Of a stretch of DNA of 64,000 nt, positions 24,290-33,546 are shown one piece after another. Origin of the DNA: JANPLN01 sp043757265. GTDB lineage: Bacteria; Bdellovibrionota; Bdellovibrionia; Bdellovibrionales; JAGQZY01. A program made the translations under genes and the position numbers. The stretch is from assembly GCA_043757265.1 (NCBI GenBank), contig JAYUQP010000027.1:35317-99316 (forward strand), read 5' to 3'. A model generated the notes under the pieces. That model was not told the origin of the DNA. It made no database searches and worked only from the letters and a program-made list of their open reading frames with translations. Each line of letters starts with the position of its first letter. The stretch's first letter is position 1.

Positions 24290-26968
24290 ATGAGTGAGAT
24301 GTTATCCGATCGCTACAACCCTACCGACGTGGAAGCAAAAACCTACGCATGGTGGAAGCAAAAAGGTTATTTTAGAGCCGAGGATAAATCCACAAAAGTT
24401 CCCTTCAGTGTTATTTTACCGCCGCCTAATGTGACAGGCTTTCTGCACATGGGTCATGCTCTCGATCATACGATTCAAGACGTGATGATTCGTTGGAAGC
24501 GCATGAGCGGCTTTAACACTCTTTGGCTACCGGGCACCGATCACGCAGGCATCGCCACTCAGGCAGTGGTCGAAAAACTTCTCCATAAAGAAACTAAAAA
24601 AACTCGTCATGATTTTGGCCGCGAAGTGTTTGTGGAAAAAATTTGGGAATGGAAAAACCAGTACGGCGAACGCATCTACAATCAGATGGAGCGTTTGGGT
24701 AACTCCGTCGATTGGGATAGAAAAGTCTTTACACTAGACGACGGTGTTTCAAAAGCCGTGCGCAATGTTTTTGTTAAGCTTTACAAAAAAGGATGGATTT
24801 ACAAAGGCGAAAAAATTGTCAACTGGTCGCCACCGCTTCAGTCGGCGATTTCGGATTTAGAAGTTGTGCACAAGGAGACCAAGGGAAGTCTTTATCACAT
24901 TGCCTACACGATCGATGGAAGTGAAGAAAAGATTGTTATCGCCACCACACGGCCCGAAACCATGTTGGGCGATACGGCTATCTGCGTGAACCCCGAAGAT
25001 GATCGCTATAAAAAACTTATTGGCAAAAAAGTTTCACTGCCGCTCACATCCCGTAAGATCCCTATTATCGCCGATAGCTATGTGGACAAAGAATTCGGAA
25101 GCGGCGCGCTTAAAGTAACGCCGGCTCACGATTTTAATGATTACGAACTTGGTAAAAAACATAAATTAGAATTTATTAATATTCTCAATAAAAACGGAAC
25201 GCTGAATGAAAACGCGGGAGACTATAATGGTCTTTCAACTCAAGAGGCGCGCAAAAAAATCATTGCGAATTTAGAAGAGCAGGGCTTTCTGGTGAAGGTC
25301 GAGCCGCATATGCACTCTATTGGCTACTGCGATCGCACTGGTGCTATTGCTGAGCCCTTCGTGTCGGAGCAGTGGTTTGTACGCACTCAAAGCATGGCTA
25401 CGCCCGCTCGGCATATGGTGGAAAACGGAAGCATTACGTTTGAGCCTGAGATGTGGACCAAAACTTATCTTCATTGGATGAGCATCATTCAGGACTGGTG
25501 TATTTCGCGCCAGCTTTGGTGGGGACACAGGATCCCGGCGTGGTATTGCGCTTCGTGTTCGCATGTCACGGTGAGCGAAACAGACCCCACTGAGTGCGGT
25601 GAGTGCAAATCTAAAGACCTTCGTCAGGATGAGGACGTTCTCGATACATGGTTTAGTTCGGGGCTTTGGCCGTTTAGCACCTTGGGTTGGCCAAATAAAA
25701 CCGAAGCACTCGAAACATTTTATCCAACTAGCGTGTTAGTTACTGGTCACGACATTATTTTCTTTTGGGTCGCCCGCATGATCATGATGGGCTTAGAACT
25801 CACTGGAGATATTCCGTTTCGCAAAGTTTATATTCATGGACTCGTGCGCGATTCGGATGGAAAGAAAATGTCTAAATCGCTTGGCAATTCCGTCGACCCC
25901 GTAGAAATGATTGATCAGTACGGCGCCGATGCACTTCGATTTACGCTGATGGCACAAATTGCATCCGGAAAAGATTTAAAGTTCTCTGTAGATCGCCTCG
26001 AAGGCTATCGCAATTTCATGAACAAACTGTGGAACGCTGCTCGCTTTATTTTACAAAATACAGATGGAATAACGGTCAAGGATATCGACAAAATCAAGTC
26101 GTCCAAGGATCTTTCGACAGCGGACCGTTGGATTGTACACCGCTCGGGCGAAGTGATGAACGATGTGGATAAATTCCTGAAAGAAGATCGATTTTCCGAC
26201 GCTGCAAACTGCATTTATTCGTTTGTATGGCACGAGTTTTGTGACTGGTATTTAGAATTCTCGAAGCCCGTGCTCTACAAAGGCGAAGGTCAAACCAAAC
26301 TCGCCACGCAGGTCGTGCTACTGCAAACACTGAATCGGATCACTCGTTTGCTCCACCCCATTGCGCCGTTTATTACAGAAGAGATATATCAAAAGCTGCC
26401 GTTTAAAACCGAAGCTTGCATCGTTGATGAATATCCTACTCAGCAAAGCGATAAAATCTGGTTGGCCTTCGGATCTGCTGAATCGAGCCACGAGATGAAA
26501 GTGGTGATGGAAGTTATCTTGGCGGTCAGAAACATTCGTGGAGAAAATCTTATCAAGCCAAGTCAAAAAATGAAGGTTTGGGCGGTTCCGCAAGATGAAG
26601 TCACACAAAAAATCCTTCTGCGCAATCTGCCCGAGATCATGCGGTTGGCGGGTCTTGACGAATTGAAGGTTGAGCCGAGAAGCTCGCTTGCAAAGTGTGC
26701 TGTGTCGCCAGTTCGTTTTGCAGACACGCGCATTGATGTTGTGGTTCCGCTTGAAGGCCTGGTGGATATCGAGGAAGAGATGAAGCGTTTGCAGAAGCTC
26801 ATCGAAAAGACGAACAAAGACGTGACGCTTTTGTCGAATAAACTTTCGAATGCTAACTTCGTAAAAAATGCGCCCGAAGATATCGTGCAAAAGGATACAG
26901 CTCTTTTAGCCGAGCTCCGATCAAAGATTTCTGGTTACGAAGAAGGTCTTACTCGTTTACGTAGTTAA
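24290..26968 (+). CDS. valS: Valyl-tRNA synthetase
   Basis: Charges tRNA-Val. 892 residues with AAGGAG upstream. PPPNVTGFLHMGHAL holds the HIGH-type motif (HMGH). GTDHAGIATQ and TTRPETMLGDTA belong to the editing domain. A zinc-like CASC...CGEC pair lies near residues 422-445, and DGKKMSKSLGN is the KMSKS loop. The C-terminal ~65 residues form the tRNA-binding coiled coil. It ends 33 bases before the convergent protease gene. Confidence 0.97.
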   Translation: MSEMLSDRYNPTDVEAKTYAWWKQKGYFRAEDKSTKVPFSVILPPPNVTGFLHMGHALDHTIQDVMIRWKRMSGFNTLWLPGTDHAGIATQAVVEKLLHKETKKTRHDFGREVFVEKIWEWKNQYGERIYNQMERLGNSVDWDRKVFTLDDGVSKAVRNVFVKLYKKGWIYKGEKIVNWSPPLQSAISDLEVVHKETKGSLYHIAYTIDGSEEKIVIATTRPETMLGDTAICVNPEDDRYKKLIGKKVSLPLTSRKIPIIADSYVDKEFGSGALKVTPAHDFNDYELGKKHKLEFINILNKNGTLNENAGDYNGLSTQEARKKIIANLEEQGFLVKVEPHMHSIGYCDRTGAIAEPFVSEQWFVRTQSMATPARHMVENGSITFEPEMWTKTYLHWMSIIQDWCISRQLWWGHRIPAWYCASCSHVTVSETDPTECGECKSKDLRQDEDVLDTWFSSGLWPFSTLGWPNKTEALETFYPTSVLVTGHDIIFFWVARMIMMGLELTGDIPFRKVYIHGLVRDSDGKKMSKSLGNSVDPVEMIDQYGADALRFTLMAQIASGKDLKFSVDRLEGYRNFMNKLWNAARFILQNTDGITVKDIDKIKSSKDLSTADRWIVHRSGEVMNDVDKFLKEDRFSDAANCIYSFVWHEFCDWYLEFSKPVLYKGEGQTKLATQVVLLQTLNRITRLLHPIAPFITEEIYQKLPFKTEACIVDEYPTQQSDKIWLAFGSAESSHEMKVVMEVILAVRNIRGENLIKPSQKMKVWAVPQDEVTQKILLRNLPEIMRLAGLDELKVEPRSSLAKCAVSPVRFADTRIDVVVPLEGLVDIEEEMKRLQKLIEKTNKDVTLLSNKLSNANFVKNAPEDIVQKDTALLAELRSKISGYEEGLTRLRS

Positions 26969-27001
26969 GACCTACGTAAAACTTATTAGGAAACGTGGAA
27001 C

Positions 27002-27793
27002 TTATTGACCATTGAGCAGTGATAAAAGATTTTGACTCGAAGCTAGCGGGCTATACATCGTTGTCGAGTGGTCACCAAATTGGTCAACTCTAAAAAACTG
27101 TGGATCAGGTTCGCCATTGGCAAGCACGTCAAATGTGTGGGTTACGACACCGTACAACGTTGTTTTGTTTTTTGTTGGATCAAATAGGAAGACGGGACCT
27201 CCAGAAACACCAAACCAACCTGCGCAGGTGGTGTCTTCAAAAATTCCAATATAACCCGGATCTTTTTCCATCGGTGGAAATCCCTTTTGTACGCCTGTCG
27301 TACGACATTTTTGCGAGATTACTTTTTGGAATGTTGGATGAGGGAAACCGGCAATACTGACTTCGGAGTTTTCACCTATCGGTAGTAAGGATAGCTCGTG
27401 CTCGAACGTGATCTTAGTTTCTGTTAAAGATTTATCATATATCAAAAACGCAATATCGTTATTACCTTCATCAAAAATGATGCTTCCGGGCCGTACTGTT
27501 ATCACTGAATTATTTTGATCCGTGAAATCCATTGAAAGAATAGTCATGTATTGATTTGCCAAGGCTACATCGAGCCCTTGATGACTAAAACAATGTTTTG
27601 CCGTCACAGCGATTCCATGTTTAATGATCCAAGCTGTGCAAAAGATCGTACCGCTCCCTTTTAGTTGCCCAATCCAATTTAAAGCATTTGTGGCAATTCG
27701 ACTTCCTTCCACACCCGGGCGTAAATCGCCAGCTTGAGCGTTAAAAGAAATTAGCAGAGCAAAAACGAGATAACGAAAAGACATATTCGGCAT
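27002..27793 (-). CDS. Secreted trypsin-like serine protease
   Basis: 263 residues with a signal peptide ending NAQAG. The catalytic triad can be read: His in VTAKHCF, Asp in NDIAFLIYD and Ser in GVSGGPVFL. Length and layout fit a V8/glutamyl-endopeptidase or trypsin-type S1 enzyme without extra domains. The start ATG follows AAAGGA, which lies in the 3' arm of a hairpin, so translation may be controlled. It is transcribed toward valS and independent of the exported coiled-coil operon upstream, which ends at a terminator. Confidence 0.85.
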   Translation of the reverse strand: MPNMSFRYLVFALLISFNAQAGDLRPGVEGSRIATNALNWIGQLKGSGTIFCTAWIIKHGIAVTAKHCFSHQGLDVALANQYMTILSMDFTDQNNSVITVRPGSIIFDEGNNDIAFLIYDKSLTETKITFEHELSLLPIGENSEVSIAGFPHPTFQKVISQKCRTTGVQKGFPPMEKDPGYIGIFEDTTCAGWFGVSGGPVFLFDPTKNKTTLYGVVTHTFDVLANGEPDPQFFRVDQFGDHSTTMYSPLASSQNLLSLLNGQ

Positions 27794-27796
27794 GAC

Positions 27797-27822
27797 AATC
27801 CTTTTTTTATTTTAAAAGGATT
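27797..27822 (-). promoter_or_regulatory. Hairpin sequestering the protease ribosome binding site
   Basis: On the minus strand a 9-base perfect stem (27814-27822 with 27797-27805) ends 3 bases before the ATG and contains AAAGGA, the ribosome binding site. The stem is A/T-rich, as expected of a fold that opens easily. Confidence 0.4.
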
Positions 27823-27934
27823 TCTAGCACATCCGAGTTCGATAGCGTGAGAGTAAATAATTCCTGTCGATAACTTTGACAGTTGAGGTAAGTGATTGAA
27901 ACTTTACCGTTATTTTAAAGATTCACCAGTGCAC

Positions 27935-27987
27935 AAAAAAGCCACCATAAAAAAATATTGATGTCGGAATCATTGTGGCTCTTTTTT
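27935..27987. terminator. Terminator of the exported coiled-coil operon
   Basis: The stem 27940-27945 with 27975-27980 (AGCCAC/GTGGCT) is flanked by A runs on one side and T runs on the other. It therefore has a T tail in both directions. It lies 25 bases past the end of the minus-strand gene at 28012. Confidence 0.6.
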
Positions 27988-28011
27988 AATAAAAGTTTAG
28001 ATTTCGTCGGA

Positions 28012-28401
28012 CTAAAATCTGACGTAGGACCAAACTTCAGTGATGGCTTGTTCCAAGGACTCGCGAGCAGCGGTTCCATTAACAAGTAGAATTCGTACCG
28101 TTTCGAAATCTGTCGAGGACAACTCATTGCCACTGTCCATTTCGCCACAGGTTTTATCCACAAGCTTAAGGGTATAGCCTACTTCAATGTATGGCTTTAC
28201 TTCGTCGTAAGATGCCTGCGAAAAAAACGGTGCGTATGCCCCGTTTTCAAATTGCGGTGGCCGACATTTCGCTGTAACTTCTAGTAATACCGACGAAATG
28301 ATGGAACTGACCACTTGCGATCTTTCAGCAAGAAATTTTGCGTTCGCATTTGCGCTTGCTATCGTGCACACTGCAGAGATTGCGAAAAATATACTTTTCA
28401 T
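28012..28401 (-). CDS. Small exported protein of unknown function
   Basis: 129 residues, GGAG about 7 bases before the ATG. Signal peptide ends ASANANA. The mature part holds two cysteines (TAKCRPP, DKTCGE), probably a disulfide after export. No family is recognised. It is the third gene of an operon with a coiled-coil protein and another small exported protein, 36 bases after the second. Confidence 0.55.
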   Translation of the reverse strand: MKSIFFAISAVCTIASANANAKFLAERSQVVSSIISSVLLEVTAKCRPPQFENGAYAPFFSQASYDEVKPYIEVGYTLKLVDKTCGEMDSGNELSSTDFETVRILLVNGTAARESLEQAITEVWSYVRF

Positions 28402-28437
28402 TTTGTTCTCCTTTTTTATCCCATTGGGAATTTTTGG

Positions 28438-28884
28438 TTATTTCGTAACAGTCACTTCGGCTTTGCAGTTCATTCTCCACATTCCAGACGCATAATCTCC
28501 GCCAGATACAGTCCACCTCAGCGGACCTATCGGCAGTAACTTGCCATCTGTTTGTGGAAGCTGAATGCTTGAATCAGCGCCTGCATCTGCATCGCCGACA
28601 TTCATACCAATGCTCATAAGCCCTGTCCTCGAAACAGAAACCGACAAATCCCCCAATGGTTTTTCTAAAGGCAGTTCAATCAAATCGATGATCGAATCTA
28701 AAGAGTATATTTTGTCTCCCAACTCATCTTCAGATACGACCCAACCGTCTTTTTTGGCAGTGCTATCTTCAACTTCTACAGAATCGCCGGACACTGAACA
28801 CTGAGCTTTTAGGACGAGCGAGCCGGCAAGGGCGTCAGTGAAAGGAAGAGAACTTAAAACCAATACAAAAAAGACGTGCTTCAC
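28438..28884 (-). CDS. Small exported protein of unknown function
   Basis: 148 residues. The GTG at 28884 is chosen because GGAG lies 6 bases upstream; the TTG 12 bases earlier would overlap that ribosome binding site. Signal peptide ends TDALAG. The remainder is beta-rich with two cysteines (KAQCSVSG near the start, RMNCKAE near the end), so possibly a disulfide-closed beta sandwich. Unknown function. The gene starts 15 bases after the coiled-coil gene. Confidence 0.55.
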   Translation of the reverse strand: MKHVFFVLVLSSLPFTDALAGSLVLKAQCSVSGDSVEVEDSTAKKDGWVVSEDELGDKIYSLDSIIDLIELPLEKPLGDLSVSVSRTGLMSIGMNVGDADAGADSSIQLPQTDGKLLPIGPLRWTVSGGDYASGMWRMNCKAEVTVTK

Positions 28885-28899
28885 TAAAATCTCCAAGCT

Positions 28900-30576
28900 C
28901 TAATTTTTACATGTTTCGAGCATTTTATTTACCATCGCACTTGAACCACGGAGCGAAAAGGGAACCGTTACCGGTGCACCGGGAATCGTAAATTCAACTT
29001 TCGCCGAGCTATGTGCTTTCAAATACGAAACGAGGTTTGCTGTGTCAGAATAGCGAGCAATGAGAGCTTTTTCGTTTGCAACAGGGCTTTGAAAGAGAGG
29101 AAGCAAAACTGATTTGGCACTATCTGTTTTCAGTTGACCCTTCGCCACGAGATCTGCAATTCGTGAGTGAGTAGTTAAGACAAACGGCGAAGAGAACCCA
29201 TTCGAAGTATCTCCCATTTTCACCACCATAAGTTCCGAAACAACGCCAGAAACTGAATCCAACACCTGTGTGGAGGCCACACACACATTCGCACCACCAA
29301 GGGTGGTCGAGGTTCCCTTGAAAGCCGACCAGTCTTTTGACGTAGCGATCGGCTCAACCACAAATGTGCTGTCGATCGATATCGTCCCCTCCGCAATAAC
29401 TAAGGGAGGAACAACTGCAACAGTAGCTAAGAAAGCTTTGAGTTCTGCATCGTGAGATTGTTCCTTTGCTAAAACGTCAGCCCTTGCCGTGTCGATCTGC
29501 AGCTGTGCTGATGCTAAATCTGAAGTCACGGCTGTGAGTGTAGCTTGCGTTTGATTTAAGTTTGCTTCTTGCTGCGCCTTTTGCTGAGTGAAGGCTTGGA
29601 TTTTGTTTTCTGATTCGCTGATATAAAAAGGGAGGTTCGCAAGTATATCCAGCTCGGCATTGATCCCATTATTTTTTGATACTAACGATGATCTCTGCGC
29701 CTGTAAATTGTTTAGATTGTTTTCCAATCGGTCTTGCTGGTTGTACTGCGATTGCAACTCGTTCTGCTTACCGTTAAGTTGAATGTTGATACTGCTCAGT
29801 CTATTTTTTTCTTGGCTTAAATCCGATTCGGCGTTGATAAGCTGAAGCTTTTTTGAATTCAACCGAGCTTGGAAAAAGTCGATGTCACTTTTTAGGTTTT
29901 GCTTCTGATTTTTCTTCTGCTGAATTTCGGTTTGGATTTGCGCTTGCACGATAGGATCAGGCTCCGTGGTTTTTTTAGCCTCAAGATTATCGATTTGATT
30001 GTTCAAACGCTGAATCTGATCCTGAGCGTTCTCAATCTCGCGATTGAGTTGACGAATTTCGCCTTCCAGATTTTGCACAGTGTTTTGCGAAAAATTCACA
30101 ACCTGTACCTGCGTGTTGTATTTCCCAACGAGCAAGCTTTCCTCGTTCTCGAGCTGCGAGATTGTAAAATTCATACTTTGGAGAGAACCGGAAACAGTCG
30201 AAATTTGTCCATCGAGATTATTGATTTTGTTTTGGTTCTGCTGTTTTTGTGATTTTAAGGAAGATTCAAGTTGTGCTTTGTTAAGTTCTTTTTCCTTTAG
30301 TGAGGTGAGATTGCTTTGCTCGCTCGTTAATTTTTTGCTGGTGCTGGACAGAGCCGACGTTTCGGCTTTGAGTTTCGCTTCTGATTCGTTTTTTGATTTT
30401 TTTAACACATCGACTTGTTTTAGGATATTGTCTTCTTTTTTGAAAAACTCGATCAAATTATCTGTGTATGTTTTGTTTTGAACTAAATATTCGGGAACGG
30501 TGGTTGCAGCTGCTATAAAGCAGGTGAAGGTTGAAAATAAAAAAACGGTGGATCGAAAAAATTGAATGCGATTCAT
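28900..30576 (-). CDS. Exported long coiled-coil protein
   Basis: 558 residues with GAGG upstream of the ATG and a signal peptide ending IAAATT. Residues ~45-385 are an almost unbroken coiled coil rich in Gln, Asn, Lys and Leu, with pseudo-repeats such as QNQNKINNLDGQIS and EIENAQDQIQRLNNQI. The C-terminal ~150 residues are a separate domain with two cysteines (GGANVCVAS near residue 430 and CKN at the end). It could be a periplasmic spacer or surface fibre. The two small exported proteins downstream may be partners. Confidence 0.65.
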   Translation of the reverse strand: MNRIQFFRSTVFLFSTFTCFIAAATTVPEYLVQNKTYTDNLIEFFKKEDNILKQVDVLKKSKNESEAKLKAETSALSSTSKKLTSEQSNLTSLKEKELNKAQLESSLKSQKQQNQNKINNLDGQISTVSGSLQSMNFTISQLENEESLLVGKYNTQVQVVNFSQNTVQNLEGEIRQLNREIENAQDQIQRLNNQIDNLEAKKTTEPDPIVQAQIQTEIQQKKNQKQNLKSDIDFFQARLNSKKLQLINAESDLSQEKNRLSSINIQLNGKQNELQSQYNQQDRLENNLNNLQAQRSSLVSKNNGINAELDILANLPFYISESENKIQAFTQQKAQQEANLNQTQATLTAVTSDLASAQLQIDTARADVLAKEQSHDAELKAFLATVAVVPPLVIAEGTISIDSTFVVEPIATSKDWSAFKGTSTTLGGANVCVASTQVLDSVSGVVSELMVVKMGDTSNGFSSPFVLTTHSRIADLVAKGQLKTDSAKSVLLPLFQSPVANEKALIARYSDTANLVSYLKAHSSAKVEFTIPGAPVTVPFSLRGSSAMVNKMLETCKN

Positions 30577-30593
30577 AGTCCCTCTTTTTAATT

Positions 30594-30613
30594 GTTTAAT
30601 TTAATTATTAAAC
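30594..30613. promoter_or_regulatory. A/T-rich palindrome upstream of the coiled-coil operon
   Basis: GTTTAAT (30594-30600) and ATTAAAC (30607-30613) are exact complements with 6 bases between. They lie just upstream of the operon start in an A/T-rich stretch that probably holds the promoter, so this may be an operator. Confidence 0.35.
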
Positions 30614-30667
30614 AAACGCGCTTTATATTCTACGCGCATTATATTGGCTACGTTCTTTAAAACGTTG

Positions 30668-30704
30668 CCATCGGCTGGTCACAGGCCGGGCGCGTATGCG
30701 ATGG
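30668..30704 (-). terminator. Hairpin after the permease gene
   Basis: CCATCG (30668-30673) pairs with CGATGG (30699-30704) around a GC-rich centre able to fold further. On the minus strand it follows the permease stop by a few bases and is followed by TTTTAAA. Confidence 0.4.
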
Positions 30705-30709
30705 GTTAA

Positions 30710-31888
30710 TCACGCCGTGCTCAGGACGTCAACAGCAATGAGGCTTGCAGAGAGGAGACAAAAGCTCAATGCCTCCCAAAATGCTAAACGGAAGTATGGA
30801 GATTTCTTCAAGAGAACTGACGCCGCGAGAGCCGAACAAAAAGTGAGAACGAAGCCAGTGTGATGTAAAATTTTATCAAAATCAAAAGCCCAGATGATAA
30901 GAAGTGCAAGAGCAGTTTGCAATATCAAAGACGCATGGGGCGTTTGCCCTTCACGATCTGCGAAACATTTTGGAAGAGCGCGATCGGCAGCCATGCGCGC
31001 ATACACACGGGGGCCGGTTATAAACAAAGCTGAAGTCGTTGAAACTAAGCCAAAGGCGATCAGCAGGGAAAGCCACGGAGTGAGTTCCGCACTAAAAATC
31101 TGTTCCAAAAAACGCGCCACAACTTCGGGTTGGCCTTGCAACACGTCGGGCGATCCAGAAAACAGCATTACAAAGTTTAAGCCCAAGTAAAGAACAACTA
31201 CGCCGACCGTTCCCCAAAGCGAGGCTTTATGAATCTGTGAGTTTTCGTTCAAAACTTCGCCCGCCACATAGTAGACTGCGTTCCATCCCGAAAAAGCATA
31301 GGCACACCAAAAAAAAGAAGAAGCAATTATTTTGGGTGAAGCCTCAAATCGTGAAAACTGAATTGGGTGCCAAGAAACATAAAAACTCGAAACGACCACT
31401 ATCAAAAACAAGCCGATCAATTTTCCAAACACCAATATATTATGCGCTTTGATGAAAAAAGTTTCGTAAAAATACTGCAGACCAGCGATGCATAAAACCA
31501 AAAAACTCGCGAGAACAAACGGCGACAGAGAAAAGCTTTGGAACTTTTGTAGATACAACGCGAATCCTAAAGCCGAAGCAGCAATGGGCGCTGAGAAACC
31601 GGCGACAAGGGAAACAAATCCAGCAAAACGTCCAATTGCGGCGTGATAGCCTTCCTTAAGAAAATGATATTCGCCGCCGGAGCCCGGATAGAGATCGTGC
31701 AGTCGTTGGTAACAGCGAACTCCGAGAAGGGCGTACATGGCTCCCAAGCACCAAACAAAAAAGACGACAAGTGGATTTTTAAGATCGGCGAGCAAAAAGC
31801 CCGTAGTGGTAAAAATTCCTGTGCCGATGCAATTTGCGACAACGAGCAGAGCAGCTGTAAAAAAGGCAAAACGTTTTTGGGATTTCAA
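30710..31888 (-). CDS. APC-family amino acid permease
   Basis: 392 residues, about 11-12 transmembrane helices. The first helix has NCIGTGIFTTTG, matching the substrate-binding GSGIF-type break of APC transporters; later PGSGGEYHF and FSGWNAVYYVAGE are typical. It starts at a TTG with AGAGG about 8 bases upstream; no in-frame ATG is available before the preceding stop. Substrate unknown. It follows menG by 28 bases on the same strand, perhaps by read-through. Confidence 0.82.
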   Translation of the reverse strand: MKSQKRFAFFTAALLVVANCIGTGIFTTTGFLLADLKNPLVVFFVWCLGAMYALLGVRCYQRLHDLYPGSGGEYHFLKEGYHAAIGRFAGFVSLVAGFSAPIAASALGFALYLQKFQSFSLSPFVLASFLVLCIAGLQYFYETFFIKAHNILVFGKLIGLFLIVVVSSFYVSWHPIQFSRFEASPKIIASSFFWCAYAFSGWNAVYYVAGEVLNENSQIHKASLWGTVGVVVLYLGLNFVMLFSGSPDVLQGQPEVVARFLEQIFSAELTPWLSLLIAFGLVSTTSALFITGPRVYARMAADRALPKCFADREGQTPHASLILQTALALLIIWAFDFDKILHHTGFVLTFCSALAASVLLKKSPYFRLAFWEALSFCLLSASLIAVDVLSTA

Positions 31889-31916
31889 GCCTATGGCCTC
31901 TGCAACAAATGATCTT

Positions 31917-32624
31917 TTATTTTACGACACCGGTATAAATGTAGGCCACACCTAACGACAATGGCTCAACCGACATGGATTTATAGCGACCCGTTGCTAA
32001 AGCTCTTTTTACAAACTCTGCACCACATGGAAATTGCTGAGCGGATTGGTTGAGGTACTTGTAGGCCTTCGTGTTTCCAGAGATCATGCCTCCCAGGCGC
32101 GGAAGGATCCAATTGGAATAAACATTATAGGCTTGCTTGATTATCGGATACTGAATTTGCCCAAATTCCATAATCATCACCCGACCACCGGGCTTAACGA
32201 CCCGAGCTAGTTCACTGAGTGCGAGTTGCAAATTATCAACATTGCGAACACCGAATGAAATGCAGCTGATATCAAACTCTTGAGCGGCGTAGGGCAGTTG
32301 TGTAACGTCGGCAGTCTCAAAAGTGACATCAAGATTCTTTGCCTTGGCTTTTTGTGGTGCTAGCGCCAAAATTTCTTCGCAAAAATCTGTGCCAATCACG
32401 TGCCCCGAAGAACCAACTTGTTGTTTAAAAATAAGAGCTAAATCGCCAGTGCCTGTAGCACAGTCCAAAATACAATCACCGGGTTTTGCACCACTCATTT
32501 TAACTAATTTTTTTTTCCAAAGGTGATGAATTCCCAAAGACAGAACCGAATTGGCTTTGTCGTAGCTTGGTGCAATTTCCGAAAACATTTGGCGAATTGT
32601 GGGGGCATGAGGCTCTTTATACAC
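31917..32624 (-). CDS. menG: Demethylmenaquinone methyltransferase
   Basis: Also called ubiE. Class I SAM methyltransferase, 235 residues, that performs the final C-methylation of menaquinone. Signatures: MFSEIAPSYDKANSVLSLG, SAM loop DCATGTGDLA, and CISFGVRNVDN followed by RVVKPGGRVMIMEF. With the full men cluster starting 0.9 kb away and no ubiquinone genes in sight, menaquinone is the likely substrate. Its start lies 8 bases inside the end of the DAHP synthase gene. Confidence 0.92.
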   Translation of the reverse strand: MYKEPHAPTIRQMFSEIAPSYDKANSVLSLGIHHLWKKKLVKMSGAKPGDCILDCATGTGDLALIFKQQVGSSGHVIGTDFCEEILALAPQKAKAKNLDVTFETADVTQLPYAAQEFDISCISFGVRNVDNLQLALSELARVVKPGGRVMIMEFGQIQYPIIKQAYNVYSNWILPRLGGMISGNTKAYKYLNQSAQQFPCGAEFVKRALATGRYKSMSVEPLSLGVAYIYTGVVK

Positions 32625-33423
32625 TGGTAATCAGTTTCTTTCCGGTGGCTTCAACAAATGGTTTTATTCGTAACATAAGATTTTTAAATCCTTCAAAATT
32701 CAACGCTTGCTGTCCATCGGAGAGCGCGCGACTTGGATCGGGATGAACCTCTACCATGATTCCATTTGCGCCAGCAGCGATGGCAGCGCAGGCCATGGGA
32801 GTTATAAGTTCCGGAACGCCTGTTCCATGCGATGGGTCGACAATGACTGGGTAAGGTTGGTGAGCTTTCAAATAAGCCACGGAAGCCAAATCTAAAGTAT
32901 TTCGCATTTTAGTCTCGAAAGTGCGAATGCCTCGCTCGCAAAGCAAAACTGAGTGGTTTCCACCCTGAACAATGTACTGCGCAGCTTTTGTCCATTCATC
33001 GATCAGAGCCGAAAAGCCTCTTTTTAAAAGCACAGGTTTTGGCTGTTTTCCTAATTCTTTAAGGAGCTCGTAGTTGTACATGTTGCGAGAACCAACCTGA
33101 AAAGCATCAAGGGCTTCCAGCATGGCCGGCAGCTGGCGAGTGTCGGTGATTTCGGAAATAAGAGGCATGTTGAGTTCGTTTTTGATTTCGCGAACCCAAC
33201 TAAGGGCATCGAGACCTACACCCTGGAAGCTTTCCGGGTTGGTGCGCATTTTGAAAATCCCACCACGCAATATACAGGCGCCATATTCTTTTACAAATTG
33301 GGCAGTCTCGCGAAATTGCGCTGGAGTTTCGATGGAACACGGGCCCGCAATCACGTAAAAACCATCCGTTTTTAAGCTGATTTGACCCATCGAAATTGCC
33401 ACAGAGGAGACTGGTATATTCAT
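32617..33423 (-). CDS. aroF: 3-deoxy-7-phosphoheptulonate (DAHP) synthase, KDO8PS-like type
   Basis: First step of the shikimate pathway, condensing PEP with erythrose-4-phosphate. The core matches the type I beta class: VIAGPCSIE, RGGIFKMRTNPESFQG, QVGSRNMYNYELL, LLKRGFSALIDEW, LCERGIRTFE, VDPSHGTG and EVHPDPSRALSDG. No regulatory ACT or chorismate-mutase domain is attached. The start is uncertain: ATGs at 33489, 33423 and 33390 all lack a good ribosome binding site, and I use the middle one (268 residues). It feeds the aro cluster 15 kb downstream and is divergent from menF. Confidence 0.9.
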   Translation of the reverse strand: MNIPVSSVAISMGQISLKTDGFYVIAGPCSIETPAQFRETAQFVKEYGACILRGGIFKMRTNPESFQGVGLDALSWVREIKNELNMPLISEITDTRQLPAMLEALDAFQVGSRNMYNYELLKELGKQPKPVLLKRGFSALIDEWTKAAQYIVQGGNHSVLLCERGIRTFETKMRNTLDLASVAYLKAHQPYPVIVDPSHGTGVPELITPMACAAIAAGANGIMVEVHPDPSRALSDGQQALNFEGFKNLMLRIKPFVEATGKKLITSV

Positions 33424-33546
33424 CAGGGCGAAAGATAACAGAGTGTGAAACCGTTTACAAAAGAGGCGGTGAAGCTTTATGCGCTGCATTTAAGCCGCCG
33501 AGGGTCTTGGCTTTCCTCTCTCAGGTGCCAGTGGTAAACCGATGAG

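Noticed and set aside
27915..28163. 82-residue minus-strand frame overlapping the small exported gene
   Set aside because: It lies in another frame of the exported gene and runs through the terminator; the gene with the signal peptide and ribosome binding site is preferred.
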